From NCBI RefSeq assembly GCF_008369445.1, contig NZ_VTWH01000001.1, forward strand, positions 496,001-560,000: 64,000 nucleotides of DNA. The letters run 5' to 3'. The notes under the pieces were generated by a model. That model saw only the letters and a program-made list of their open reading frames with translations. It ran no database searches and was not told where the DNA came from. The stretch is from Aureimonas fodinaquatilis (GTDB lineage Bacteria > Pseudomonadota > Alphaproteobacteria > Rhizobiales > Rhizobiaceae). The first letter of the stretch is position 1. Every line of letters starts with the position of its first letter. The position numbers were made by a program, and so were the translations under genes. Shown here piece by piece: positions 9,302-17,350 of this stretch.

Positions 9302-9422
9302 AATTTGATGTTTGATCTGTATTTAATCCGAGAATTATGTTCAGCATCAGTCAATCAAGTGAGTAATACAATAAAATAAAGGTAAATATTCGAAGATCAA
9401 CGGCTCATATAAGGAGAAGTGC

Positions 9423-10544
9423 ATGAGAAAACTTATTCTGGCTGCAACTGTTGCAGGAGCGACGATGGCCGGCTCCGCTAACTCGGCTGAGCTTACCGGC
9501 AGTATCTGGTTTCCTGACACGCACCCGCTTACAAGCGCTGGTTATCTGGACTGGGCGAAGCAGGTTAACGAGGCCTCCGGTGGCGACCTTTCGATCCGCG
9601 TTTTCACAGGCACTGCGCTACTGCCAGCCGGGGCGCATCTGAGCGGTCTTCGCGATGGCATCGCCGGTCTGACCTATCATGCGGGCACCTATACGCCATC
9701 CGACCTGCCTGAGGATAACGTGCTTGCGGTTCTGGGTATCGGTCTTGAAGACAATATCGTCATCGCCGCTGCGGTGACGGACTTTTATATGAACGATCCA
9801 GGCATGAAGGCGATGTTCGACCGCCACGGCCTCGTGTTTCTGAGTGGTTATGCCACGCCGCCTTACATATTGATGTGCACCTCCAAGGTGGAATCGCTCG
9901 CCGACATTCGTGGAAAGCGCATCAGAATGCCAGGCGCGATTCACGCCCAGTTTGCCGACCGGATCGGTGCGGTCGCGGTCAGCGTTCCCTCAACAGAAAT
10001 GTTCACAGGACTTGAGCGTGGTCAGCTCGACTGTGCGGCCAACGCCGCTAACGACCTTCGAAGCAGGTCCTTATGGGATGTGGCCAAGCACGTGACGACG
10101 ATAGATCTGGGCTCGTACTTTTCCGGGTGGCACCATGCGGCCAATGCAGACTCGTGGGCGGGACTGTCGGACGAGCAACGTCGGATCATTCTGGACACTC
10201 TGACCGATGCTGTTGTGAACTCCACCATAGAATACACCCGCACTTCAGAAGCCTCGCTTGCCGAAGCTCCAGATCATGGCGTGACCATCTACGAACCATC
10301 AGCGGATCTTCAGGGTGCGCTGGACGAGTTCAACCAGAATGAGGTTGCGCAGATCGCCGTCGGCGAGGGTACCAATGTATTTAACATGCAAGGTACGGAG
10401 GAACTGATCGAGCGGTTCCAGGGCGCGGTTCAGAAATGGCGCGGCCTTTACGAGGGTGTCGACCGTACCGATGCAGACGCTCTGCGGACAATCCTTTACG
10501 ACAATCTCTATAGCCAGGTAGACGAGAGCAGCTACGGTTTGTAA
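9423..10544 (+). CDS. dctP: TRAP transporter substrate-binding protein, DctP type
   Basis: The 373-residue product begins with a clear signal peptide (MRKLILAATVAGATMAGSAN, cleavage near AEL). It then shows the DctP pattern: an N-terminal lobe binding segment, LADIRGKRIRMPGAIHAQ around residues 160-175, and FTGLERGQLDCAANAANDL with the conserved position of the substrate-binding loop. It is periplasmic and delivers ligand to DctQM. AAGGAG lies 6 bases before the ATG. An AT-rich gap of 121 bases (9302-9422) precedes it, enough for its own promoter, so it may be expressed more strongly than the permease genes. It is the last gene of the cluster, and a terminator follows. Confidence 0.88.
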   Translation: MRKLILAATVAGATMAGSANSAELTGSIWFPDTHPLTSAGYLDWAKQVNEASGGDLSIRVFTGTALLPAGAHLSGLRDGIAGLTYHAGTYTPSDLPEDNVLAVLGIGLEDNIVIAAAVTDFYMNDPGMKAMFDRHGLVFLSGYATPPYILMCTSKVESLADIRGKRIRMPGAIHAQFADRIGAVAVSVPSTEMFTGLERGQLDCAANAANDLRSRSLWDVAKHVTTIDLGSYFSGWHHAANADSWAGLSDEQRRIILDTLTDAVVNSTIEYTRTSEASLAEAPDHGVTIYEPSADLQGALDEFNQNEVAQIAVGEGTNVFNMQGTEELIERFQGAVQKWRGLYEGVDRTDADALRTILYDNLYSQVDESSYGL

Positions 10545-10583
10545 GTGGGCAGCCATTGAAAAGGTGCTGAGTGATATCGAACG

Positions 10584-10616
10584 AAACGGCTCATCATTCT
10601 GATGGGCCGTTTTCAT
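10584..10616 (+). terminator. Rho-independent terminator after dctP
   Basis: The arms AAACGGC and GCCGTTT, extended inward by CATCA/TGATG, form a long hairpin with a three-base loop, and the right arm runs into TTT. It lies 40 bases after dctP and marks the end of the catabolic cluster. Being nearly symmetrical, it could also stop transcription arriving from the opposite direction. Confidence 0.8.
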
Positions 10617-10725
10617 CTGACGACAGGTTGATATCCTCGTTCGGCGTCTGGGGATTGCCATCGCCGAAAGCAAGTTGGGTCTCCGGAAGCTTGCATCGAG
10701 GATGCCTTCGGTTGGGCCGTCTTAT

Positions 10726-11544
10726 TCAGTGGTCGATATCTGGTGTGAAAATTCGTAGCCGCGTCGAAGCGCTGCCGATACGCCGGACGAAATCGTCTCG
10801 GGTGCGAACGCTGTTATACTGATAGATATAAACTGATCGTGGCTGCATGACGGAGATGACATTCACCGCATCTTCCGGCCCCATTGCATAGGGTGGATAG
10901 AGTGGAATGAAGGCGATATCGATATTGCGCAGCTCCAGCATCTCGGGAACGGCTTCAGTCGAACCACCAATGTATAGCCTCTGGCCATCAACTGTGACCA
11001 GGTAGGCATTGCCGCGTCCTCGCGGATGCCAGCGTTCGGCCTGCCCGACGAGGCCATAGGACGGGAATGCCTCGATCCGGATAGCTCCGAGTTCCGCGGT
11101 TTCGCCGTTCGCAAGTGAGATGGCGCTGCCGGTCAAGCTTTCCGGAAGGCGTGCCATGACATAGGGAGGAACGACGATTTTAGTATCGGGTCCAACAAGA
11201 TCCTCCAGTGTTCGCGCATCGTAGTGTTCGCCATGTTCGTGCGAGATCAGGATGAGGTCCGGCGCTTCCTGTCTCGCGTAGCGGCCTCCTCCACCCGTCG
11301 GATCAGTATAGATGATGCCATTTGGTGTTTGAATCACCACGCTCATTTGCTGAACCGGGGTAACGAAGATATCGCCACTGTCGGACTGAAATTGTTCGGT
11401 GGTCGTTTGAGCCGGCTGCGCAGCGACGCTGGCCAGGCCGGTGAGTACGGCCACCTGGAGTAAAACCGCGGCGCAAGCCAGGGCGACGAAGGTTCGGCTT
11501 ATCCAGGGACTGGCTACGAGATTGTGCTTTCGAAGGATCATCAT
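10726..11544 (-). CDS. MBL-fold protein with signal anchor and substituted metal ligands
   Basis: The product (272 residues) has an N-terminal signal or anchor (ALACAAVLLQVAVLTGLASVAAQ) and then a metallo-beta-lactamase fold of the type with LILISHEHGEH. Several metal-binding positions differ from the active-enzyme pattern. HxHxDH reads H102-E-H104-G-E106-H107. The usual GDT segment reads GSTE with Ser195. The late HY segment reads YQYNS with Gln242. His173 in the WHPRGRGNAY block is kept. The protein is therefore an exported MBL-fold protein whose metal chemistry is altered or lost. GGAGG precedes the ATG at 11544 by 5 bases. The AraC regulator gene lies upstream in the same direction, so they may share a transcript. 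Confidence 0.75.
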   Translation of the reverse strand: MMILRKHNLVASPWISRTFVALACAAVLLQVAVLTGLASVAAQPAQTTTEQFQSDSGDIFVTPVQQMSVVIQTPNGIIYTDPTGGGGRYARQEAPDLILISHEHGEHYDARTLEDLVGPDTKIVVPPYVMARLPESLTGSAISLANGETAELGAIRIEAFPSYGLVGQAERWHPRGRGNAYLVTVDGQRLYIGGSTEAVPEMLELRNIDIAFIPLYPPYAMGPEDAVNVISVMQPRSVYIYQYNSVRTRDDFVRRIGSASTRLRIFTPDIDH

Positions 11545-11629
11545 TTCTACCTCCATTTGCGCGCACGCGCTTTATCGCGCGCCGGCTCCGACGCGGTTCA
11601 ATTGAAGATGAAGAAGCTTTGGAGAAGCT

Positions 11630-12556
11630 TCAGGCCGGTGCTGATTGACGAGCCGGCCAATTCTCGCGGCTGAGCGTAGCGCGTAGCGTCGCGGCATCAT
11701 CACTCGGCGTCAGATTGAAAAGACGGCGATAGTCGCGATTGAACTGCGATAGACTTTCGTACCCGACATCATAAGCAACCGTCGAGATGGCGCTAGCACT
11801 CGACAGGCCACGACGCGCCTCCTGCAACCGCACTCGTTTCTGGAACTGGAGCGGCGACATAGAAGTCACCGACTTGAAATGCCGGTGAAAGCTGGGAACA
11901 CTCATGTTCGCCAGAGAAGCGAGCTCTGCGATCTTCAGCGCTTCAGCGTAATTCTGCCTGATCCAAGCGGTTGCCCGACTGATCCTGGTCGCGTGGCCAT
12001 TGGCAAAGGCAAGCTGGCTAAGCAACAGCCCATGTTGGGTGTGCAACAGTTTCCAGGTGATCTCCCGCCGGATCAGCGGAGCCATAACAGATATGTCGCG
12101 CGGTCGCTCCAGCAATGACACCAAACGAATAAGAGGGTCGTAAAGGTCGGGGTCGAGAGTGTATTTACCTGCAACCGAGGTGTCGTCCGTTTTTGGGCGC
12201 AAACCGGACTGCTCTCGCAACAGGTCAGCTACGACCGCAGGATCGATGTCCAGATGGATCGCCAGATAGGGGGCGGACGGGCTCGCCTCGGTGACCTGCG
12301 ACGTAACGGGCACATCGGCCGCGCAGACCAGGGATTCCCCGGCCGCGTAGCGAAACGGGGTTTCGGCGACCATCATCTCCTTCACGCCTCTGCCAACCAG
12401 TCCGAACGAGGGGTGATAGATGGAGTGCCCGACCTCCGAGGGCTGATCCGTTCGCCCAACTTTCAGCCCGTCAATCGGCGTTACGTAGTCATAACGGGCA
12501 TGGCGCTCCATGACGTTCAGCAGGTCTGAGAATTTCGGTTTAGTCATGAGGGTCAT
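11630..12556 (-). CDS. AraC-family transcriptional regulator (AraC_N type)
   Basis: The 308-residue protein has an N-terminal sensory domain of the AraC_N type (GHSIYHPSFGLVGRGVKEMMVAETPFRYAAGE, a split block at about residues 42-75). The C-terminal pair of helix-turn-helix motifs includes IAELASLANMSVPSFHRHFKSVTSMSPLQFQK and ISTVAYDVGYESLSQFNRDYRRLFN. AGGGA sits 5 bases before the ATG. It faces a Gfo/Idh/MocA oxidoreductase gene across a 298-base gap holding two ATACTATCA direct repeats 21 bp apart, a plausible AraC-type operator. The related regulator YqhC controls aldehyde reductases, including an aldo/keto reductase, and a comparable set of reductases lies next to this gene. The effector is unknown. 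Confidence 0.88.
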   Translation of the reverse strand: MTLMTKPKFSDLLNVMERHARYDYVTPIDGLKVGRTDQPSEVGHSIYHPSFGLVGRGVKEMMVAETPFRYAAGESLVCAADVPVTSQVTEASPSAPYLAIHLDIDPAVVADLLREQSGLRPKTDDTSVAGKYTLDPDLYDPLIRLVSLLERPRDISVMAPLIRREITWKLLHTQHGLLLSQLAFANGHATRISRATAWIRQNYAEALKIAELASLANMSVPSFHRHFKSVTSMSPLQFQKRVRLQEARRGLSSASAISTVAYDVGYESLSQFNRDYRRLFNLTPSDDAATLRATLSRENWPARQSAPA

Positions 12557-12662
12557 GTTTTCCCTGCATTCGGGTCAATCTCGAAATGCCCCGCCGAGTA
12601 CCCGCTCGGCTGGGTAGGTTGCGCCGCCGGGCATCGCCGGCGCCAACCAGGTTCACCACTGA

Positions 12663-12692
12663 ATACTATCAGAAGCTATGCATATACTATCA
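12663..12692 (+). promoter_or_regulatory. Candidate AraC-type operator: two direct repeats 21 bp apart
   Basis: ATACTATCA occurs at 12663-12671 and again at 12684-12692, a start-to-start spacing of 21 bp or two helical turns. A third partial copy, ATACTATC, is at 12761-12768. Spaced direct half-sites are how AraC-type dimers bind DNA. They lie between the diverging AraC gene and the oxidoreductase gene. Seen in sequence; function inferred. Confidence 0.45.
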
Positions 12693-12854
12693 AGTCCGCG
12701 TCCGTTCGTCTCATTCGTCGAAACCCGGTTTACCGAATGAGAGTGAAGAGCCAGTTCCTGATACTATCTGCGTAGCTCGTGCCTCGGTCCATTCCTATGT
12801 TTCAGCTAAAGGACCCCCCAGTGTCCAAACCCATCCACAGCGGAGCATAGAAAC

Positions 12855-13958
12855 ATGTCGGACACAAAGTATCGCGTTGGAATAATTGGAGCGGATACGC
12901 AGGCGAGTTGGGCCGGCGCATCGCATGTGCCCGCGCTACAGACGCAGCCAACGCTTGTGCTCTCTGCGGTTGCAACGCGCCGCGAGGAAAGCGCCAAAGC
13001 CGCTGCCGAGGCGTTTGGTGCCGAACACTGGTTTGCCGACCCCTATGCGATGATCAACGACAAAAACATCGACATCATTACCGTCGCCGTAAAAGTTCCT
13101 GCTCATCGGGACTTGGTGATGGCGGCACTCAAGGCCGGCAAGGCCGTCTATAGCGAGTCCCCGCTCGGGACGACGCTGGCAGAGACCGAGGAGATGGCGG
13201 CCGCGTCAGCCTCTTTGCACACCGCAATCGGCCTGCAGGGACGGCACAATCCCGCGGTTCGCCGTGCCGCGGAACTGGTCGCTTCGGACAAGCTTGGCCG
13301 ACTGACTTCGGCACGCGTTGGCGCAACGACCTTCGGCTACGGTCCACAGACCACCGCAGCCTACGACTATTTCAATAAGGCGGCGTCGGGCGCAAGCTTC
13401 ATGACCATCACGGTAGGTCACGTCCTGGATGTCATTGAGGCGGTGCTGGGCAACATCACCGAAGTCGATGCCCGCACCGAGCTTCTGTGGCCGGAGATTG
13501 AGGTCGTCGACACCGGAGAGACGTCGGTTCGCGATACACCCGATCATCTCGATCTGATCGCCAAGACGGCAAGCGGGGCGCCCGTATCGGTCCAGGTTCT
13601 GGCATCCGTGCCGGCCGAGGAGGCGAACTTTTTCTTTGAGGTACGCGGATCGAATGGCTGGCTGAAACTTGCGGGTAATCACCTTGCCGGCGTGCAGGTG
13701 GGCGACCTCACTTTGACGGCCAGTTTCCCGTTCGAGATGCCCGAGGCGCCCGTCGCCACTGGCGTCGGCCCCACCGCAGCCGACTTTTGGAAAGGTGCCG
13801 CGATCAATGTGAGCGAGGTTTACGCCTCACTCGCACGCGATCTGGCGGCCGGCACATATGAGACGCCGGGTTTCGCCCATGCGCTGCACAACAGCCGTCT
13901 GGTCGCCGCGGTTGAACGCGCTGCACAGACCGGAGTACGGCAGGTCATCAGCGGATAA
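12855..13958 (+). CDS. Gfo/Idh/MocA-family NAD(P)-dependent oxidoreductase
   Basis: The 367-residue protein has an N-terminal Rossmann segment (YRVGIIGADTQASWAGASHV) and the C-terminal alpha/beta domain of the Gfo/Idh/MocA family. The family's EKP motif, whose lysine usually takes part in catalysis, is E101-S-P103 here (YSESPLGTT). This is reminiscent of Gal80-like members in which the lysine is replaced. It could therefore be a dehydrogenase with altered chemistry or a non-catalytic sensor. GGAG lies about 9 bases before the ATG. It starts a run of reductase genes (aldo/keto reductase, SDR) in the same direction and probably answers to the divergent AraC regulator. The substrate is not known. 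Confidence 0.82.
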   Translation: MSDTKYRVGIIGADTQASWAGASHVPALQTQPTLVLSAVATRREESAKAAAEAFGAEHWFADPYAMINDKNIDIITVAVKVPAHRDLVMAALKAGKAVYSESPLGTTLAETEEMAAASASLHTAIGLQGRHNPAVRRAAELVASDKLGRLTSARVGATTFGYGPQTTAAYDYFNKAASGASFMTITVGHVLDVIEAVLGNITEVDARTELLWPEIEVVDTGETSVRDTPDHLDLIAKTASGAPVSVQVLASVPAEEANFFFEVRGSNGWLKLAGNHLAGVQVGDLTLTASFPFEMPEAPVATGVGPTAADFWKGAAINVSEVYASLARDLAAGTYETPGFAHALHNSRLVAAVERAAQTGVRQVISG

Positions 13959-14083
13959 CGCCACGTGCGCCATCCTATCAGCTCTCGAATGCGGGCTGAT
14001 GGGCCTCCCAAGGTATTCGGCCATGAATCCGTGCGGCGGACCGCATGGCTGTGAACACGCGCGTCCATTTCAGGAGATTTTCG

Positions 14084-15100
14084 ATGCATATGCGAAAATT
14101 TGGAACCAGCGGCCTGTTCGTCTCGCAGCTTTGCTTCGGTGCTATGACCTTCGGCGGAACTGACGGAATCTGGGGCCAGGTCGGAAGGCTCGGGCAGGAA
14201 GATGCTGACAACCTGATCAAGGCCGCTCTAGAGGCGGGCATCAACCTGTTCGACACAGCCAATGTCTACGCCAATGGGCGAAGCGAGGAGATTCTCGGCC
14301 AGTCGTTCCGCAACCTCGGCGTGGCACGCGACGACATCATCATCGCCACCAAAGCCGCCGCCTCCATGGGGCCAGGCCCCAACATGCGCGGCGCGTCGCG
14401 GCGCCATCTGCTAAACGAATGCAGGGCCAGCCTCAGGCGGCTCGGTGTCGATCATATTGACCTATACCAGGTCCACGCCTTCGATCCCGCCACGCCAATC
14501 GAGGAGACGCTCGAAGCGCTCGATACGCTCGTGCGGGCCGGCGACGTCCGCTACATCGGCCTATCCAACTGGGCCGCGTGGCAGATCATGAAGGCGATCG
14601 GCATCGCCTGTGCCCGCCATCTCGCGCCAATCACGTCGGTACAGGCGTACTACACGCTGGTCGGCCGCGACATAGAACGCGAGATCACGCCGATGCTCGC
14701 GTCCGAAGGCGTGGGCCTCATGGTATGGAGCCCGCTCGCCGGGGGGTATCTGACCGGGAAATATTCCGGCAGCGGCTCAGGCGAAGGCGGGCGACAGACA
14801 GAACTCGACTTCCCGCCGATCAATCGCGCTCGCGGCGAACCGCTGATCGAGATCCTGCGGGTAGTTGCCCAGAAGCATCGCAGTAACCCCGCGCAGATCG
14901 CCATCGCCTGGCTGCTGAAGCAGTCAGTCGTCTCCACCGTCATCATTGGCGCCAAGCGGGTCGAACAGCTGCGCGAGAATGTACAGGCTACCGAGGTCAT
15001 GCTGGATGACGAGGACATGGCGCAGCTCGATGCCGTCAGCTCTCTACCGATTGAATATCCGGAATGGTCGCAAAGCGGATTCAACAAGCGCGACTGGTGA
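14084..15100 (+). CDS. Aldo/keto reductase
   Basis: The 338-residue protein carries the aldo/keto reductase tetrad: Asp57 and Tyr62 in FDTANVYANG, Lys90 in IIIATK and His131 in YQVHAFD. The NADPH-binding region near the C-terminus (VSTVIIGAKRVEQLRENV) is intact. It is a cytoplasmic (alpha/beta)8 barrel that reduces aldehydes or ketones. AGGAGA about 9 bases upstream supports the ATG at 14084 over an earlier in-frame ATG at 14045. A 125-base gap separates it from the Gfo/Idh gene. Its neighbours are other reductases, which suggests carbonyl detoxification or sugar-derivative metabolism, by inference. Confidence 0.88.
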   Translation: MHMRKFGTSGLFVSQLCFGAMTFGGTDGIWGQVGRLGQEDADNLIKAALEAGINLFDTANVYANGRSEEILGQSFRNLGVARDDIIIATKAAASMGPGPNMRGASRRHLLNECRASLRRLGVDHIDLYQVHAFDPATPIEETLEALDTLVRAGDVRYIGLSNWAAWQIMKAIGIACARHLAPITSVQAYYTLVGRDIEREITPMLASEGVGLMVWSPLAGGYLTGKYSGSGSGEGGRQTELDFPPINRARGEPLIEILRVVAQKHRSNPAQIAIAWLLKQSVVSTVIIGAKRVEQLRENVQATEVMLDDEDMAQLDAVSSLPIEYPEWSQSGFNKRDW

Positions 15101-15170
15101 CTTGGATCCGACGAACCGGGCGCCAGCCGGCGCCGGGATAACCACTGGCTGAAACTTTATGGAGAACCTG

Positions 15171-16037
15171 ATGAACAACACTACAATCGACACAAGCCGC
15201 CGAAACCTGCTGATCGGCGCATCGGTGGGCGTGGCGGCGATCGCTGCGCCGGTGGCCGCTCTGGCTCAAGAGACTTCATCTGAAAAACAGCCCGGCCAAG
15301 GTGACCTTGCCGGAAAGCGCGCCCTCGTCACCGGTGCCTCGCGAGGGATAGGGGCTGGGATCGCGCTGGAGCTTGCGGAGCGGGGCGCCGATGTTGCGAT
15401 CACCTACATTCAATCCACGGATAAAGCTGCGGACATCGTTCGTCAGATCGAGGCGAAGGGGCGGCGTGCAATCGCTATCCAGGCCGACAGCGGCGATCCC
15501 GAAGCAGTCAGGCGCTCAGTCGAGGAAACAGTCGCCCATCTGGGCGGCCTGGACATCCTGGTCAACAACGTCGGCATCTCGCGTTCGGGCCCGTTGGCCG
15601 AGATGGAGTTGGCCGTCATCGACGACGTCCTGAACGTCAACGCGCGTTCAGCGGTCCTCGCCTCGCAAGCGGCGATTCCGCATCTCACGGCGGGCGGTCG
15701 CATCATCACCACCGGTTCTTGCCTTGCCGAGCGCGTGCCCTATCCGGGGCTCACCGTCTACTCGATGTCGAAATCCGCGCTTCTCGCGTTCACGCGGGGC
15801 CTTGCGAGGGAACTTGGCCCGCAAGACATCACCGTGAACCTGGTTCAGCCAGGGCCGATCGACACCGATCAGAACCCGGCTGATGGCGATTGGGCCGAAC
15901 CGAACCGCCAAATGACCGCCTTGGGTCGCTACGGTAATCCGGCCGATATCGCCGCTGCGGTTGCCCACCTTGCACGCCCCACGGCTCATTTCATGACCGG
16001 ATCGGTGGTGACGGTCGATGCAGGCTTCAACGCCTGA
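15171..16037 (+). CDS. Short-chain dehydrogenase/reductase with a Tat signal peptide
   Basis: The 288-residue protein is a classical SDR preceded by a twin-arginine leader. Arg10-Arg11 in TSRRNLLIG is followed by a hydrophobic stretch and an ALAQ cleavage site near residue 33. The Rossmann motif TGASRGIG spans 54-61, and the catalytic Ser183, Tyr197 and Lys201 (YSMSK) are present. The Tat system exports folded, cofactor-loaded proteins, so this enzyme would work in the periplasm, where NAD(P) is not normally supplied. GGAG 6 bases upstream supports the ATG at 15171 rather than 15159. The similar enzyme at 17351 lacks this leader. Confidence 0.85.
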   Translation: MNNTTIDTSRRNLLIGASVGVAAIAAPVAALAQETSSEKQPGQGDLAGKRALVTGASRGIGAGIALELAERGADVAITYIQSTDKAADIVRQIEAKGRRAIAIQADSGDPEAVRRSVEETVAHLGGLDILVNNVGISRSGPLAEMELAVIDDVLNVNARSAVLASQAAIPHLTAGGRIITTGSCLAERVPYPGLTVYSMSKSALLAFTRGLARELGPQDITVNLVQPGPIDTDQNPADGDWAEPNRQMTALGRYGNPADIAAAVAHLARPTAHFMTGSVVTVDAGFNA

Positions 16038-16357
16038 GGCAAGAGGCCGTCGGGTTACTTTGAAATATGGGGCCGACAATCGCCGGCTCCCGCGCAAACG
16101 CCATAACGACGCGGCCAGCCAATCAACATGCTTGAGGAAGGCGCACGACACGACGGGCTCCGCTCGATCGATATCACCGCTGCAGTCGATTGCGTTACCG
16201 ATATTGGTGTCCAGAGTGATCGGAAAGGTCAACGATCAGCTTCTCAAGGCTTTCAAGCTTGAGGGTGAACTCGTCTGACTTGTGCAGGACAGGCACGCCG
16301 CGAGTGTGCGGCCTGGAAGAGCAAATGGGCTGTTTGAGCCGCACCTTGGGCGGCACT
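16038..16357. other. Non-coding stretch between the SDR and lysR genes
   Basis: About 320 bases between convergent genes. No gene, tRNA, clear hairpin terminator or repeat was recognised. Frames here lack starts, ribosome binding sites or recognisable protein motifs. Confidence 0.5.
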
Positions 16358-17251
16358 TCAAACGACCCTGCTTGCTCGAAGCGTCTCCTTGAACAAATCG
16401 AACGCCGTCGTACCCTGCCGATCGGGATAATAGAGATGATAGCCGGCGAACGGCTCGCACCACGCCTGCAACAGGTGAATGAGACGGCCATCGGCAATCG
16501 GCGCTGCCACCAGATCCTCCAGGATGTAGAGGATGCCGAAACCCTCAAGGGCGGCTGCAACCAGCAGGTCGCCGTCGTTGAAAACCGGCCCGCGTCCCGG
16601 CGCGACCGTCACCGCATGGCCGTCGCGCTCGAACGACCAGAGAGACAGGTCGCCATGCGCGTCGCCGTAGGCAATGCAGCGGTGCGAAGTCAGGTCGGCG
16701 GGCTCCACCGGCGCCGAATGATCGCCCAGATAAGCGGGAGCGGCCACCACCGCGACACGAAGCGGAGGCCCAACCGCCAGAGCGATCATGTCCTTCTCCA
16801 ATCGCTCGCCAAGTCGGATGCCCGCATCGTAGCGGCCCGCCACAACGTCGGTCATCGCATCATCGACGGATACCTCCACCTCGATTCCGGGGTGGTTGCG
16901 CATGAAGGTGGGGAGCATCGGCCACAGCACTGTGTCAGCGGCGTGTTTGCCCGCCGTAATCCGAACGGTGCCAATCGCTGCCCCGCTTGCTTGGGACAGC
17001 GCCTCGATTTCGTTGTCCAACCCGGCCAGTGCCGGCGATAGGGTGGCGAGCAGGCGCTTGCCAGCAGCGGTCGGCGCGACGCTGCGCGTCGTGCGGGAGA
17101 GCAGGCGAAAACCAAGTTGGCCCTCCAGCCGCTTCATGGTCTGGCTCAACGCCGACTGGGTGACGCCGAGCCGCCTGGCGGCACGCGTGAAGCTACGGTC
17201 GGATGCGATCGCAGCGAAAATGGCAAGGTCGCCTAACTGATCCGGGCGCAT
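16358..17251 (-). CDS. LysR-family transcriptional regulator
   Basis: The 297-residue protein has the N-terminal LysR winged helix-turn-helix (FAAIASDRSFTRAARRLGVTQSALSQTMKRLEGQLGFRLL, residues about 10-50). The periplasmic-binding-protein-like effector domain follows, with VRITAGKHAADTVLWPML at its start. It is divergent from an SDR gene across a 99-base gap that contains an inverted repeat of the LysR type, so it very likely controls that gene and itself. Members of this subgroup often regulate single oxidoreductase genes. The effector is unknown. Confidence 0.92.
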   Translation of the reverse strand: MRPDQLGDLAIFAAIASDRSFTRAARRLGVTQSALSQTMKRLEGQLGFRLLSRTTRSVAPTAAGKRLLATLSPALAGLDNEIEALSQASGAAIGTVRITAGKHAADTVLWPMLPTFMRNHPGIEVEVSVDDAMTDVVAGRYDAGIRLGERLEKDMIALAVGPPLRVAVVAAPAYLGDHSAPVEPADLTSHRCIAYGDAHGDLSLWSFERDGHAVTVAPGRGPVFNDGDLLVAAALEGFGILYILEDLVAAPIADGRLIHLLQAWCEPFAGYHLYYPDRQGTTAFDLFKETLRASRVV

Positions 17252-17271
17252 TCATAATCCCTGCTACTGGG

Positions 17272-17289
17272 GCCTATTACTGATTAGGC
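17272..17289. promoter_or_regulatory. Candidate LysR operator
   Basis: GCCTA, eight bases, then TAGGC form an inverted repeat between lysR and the SDR gene. The size and position suit a LysR recognition site that would serve both promoters. A TATAGC string near 17310-17315 could be the -10 box of the SDR gene. Confidence 0.45.
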
Positions 17290-17350
17290 TATTATCTCGA
17301 TCAATTAGTATAGCTACATAATCCGTGACAATGGAAACGAGGAGCGGACG

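Noticed and set aside
16259-17041. Plus-strand open frame of about 260 codons
   Set aside because: Antisense to the LysR gene, with no ribosome binding site or recognisable domain.
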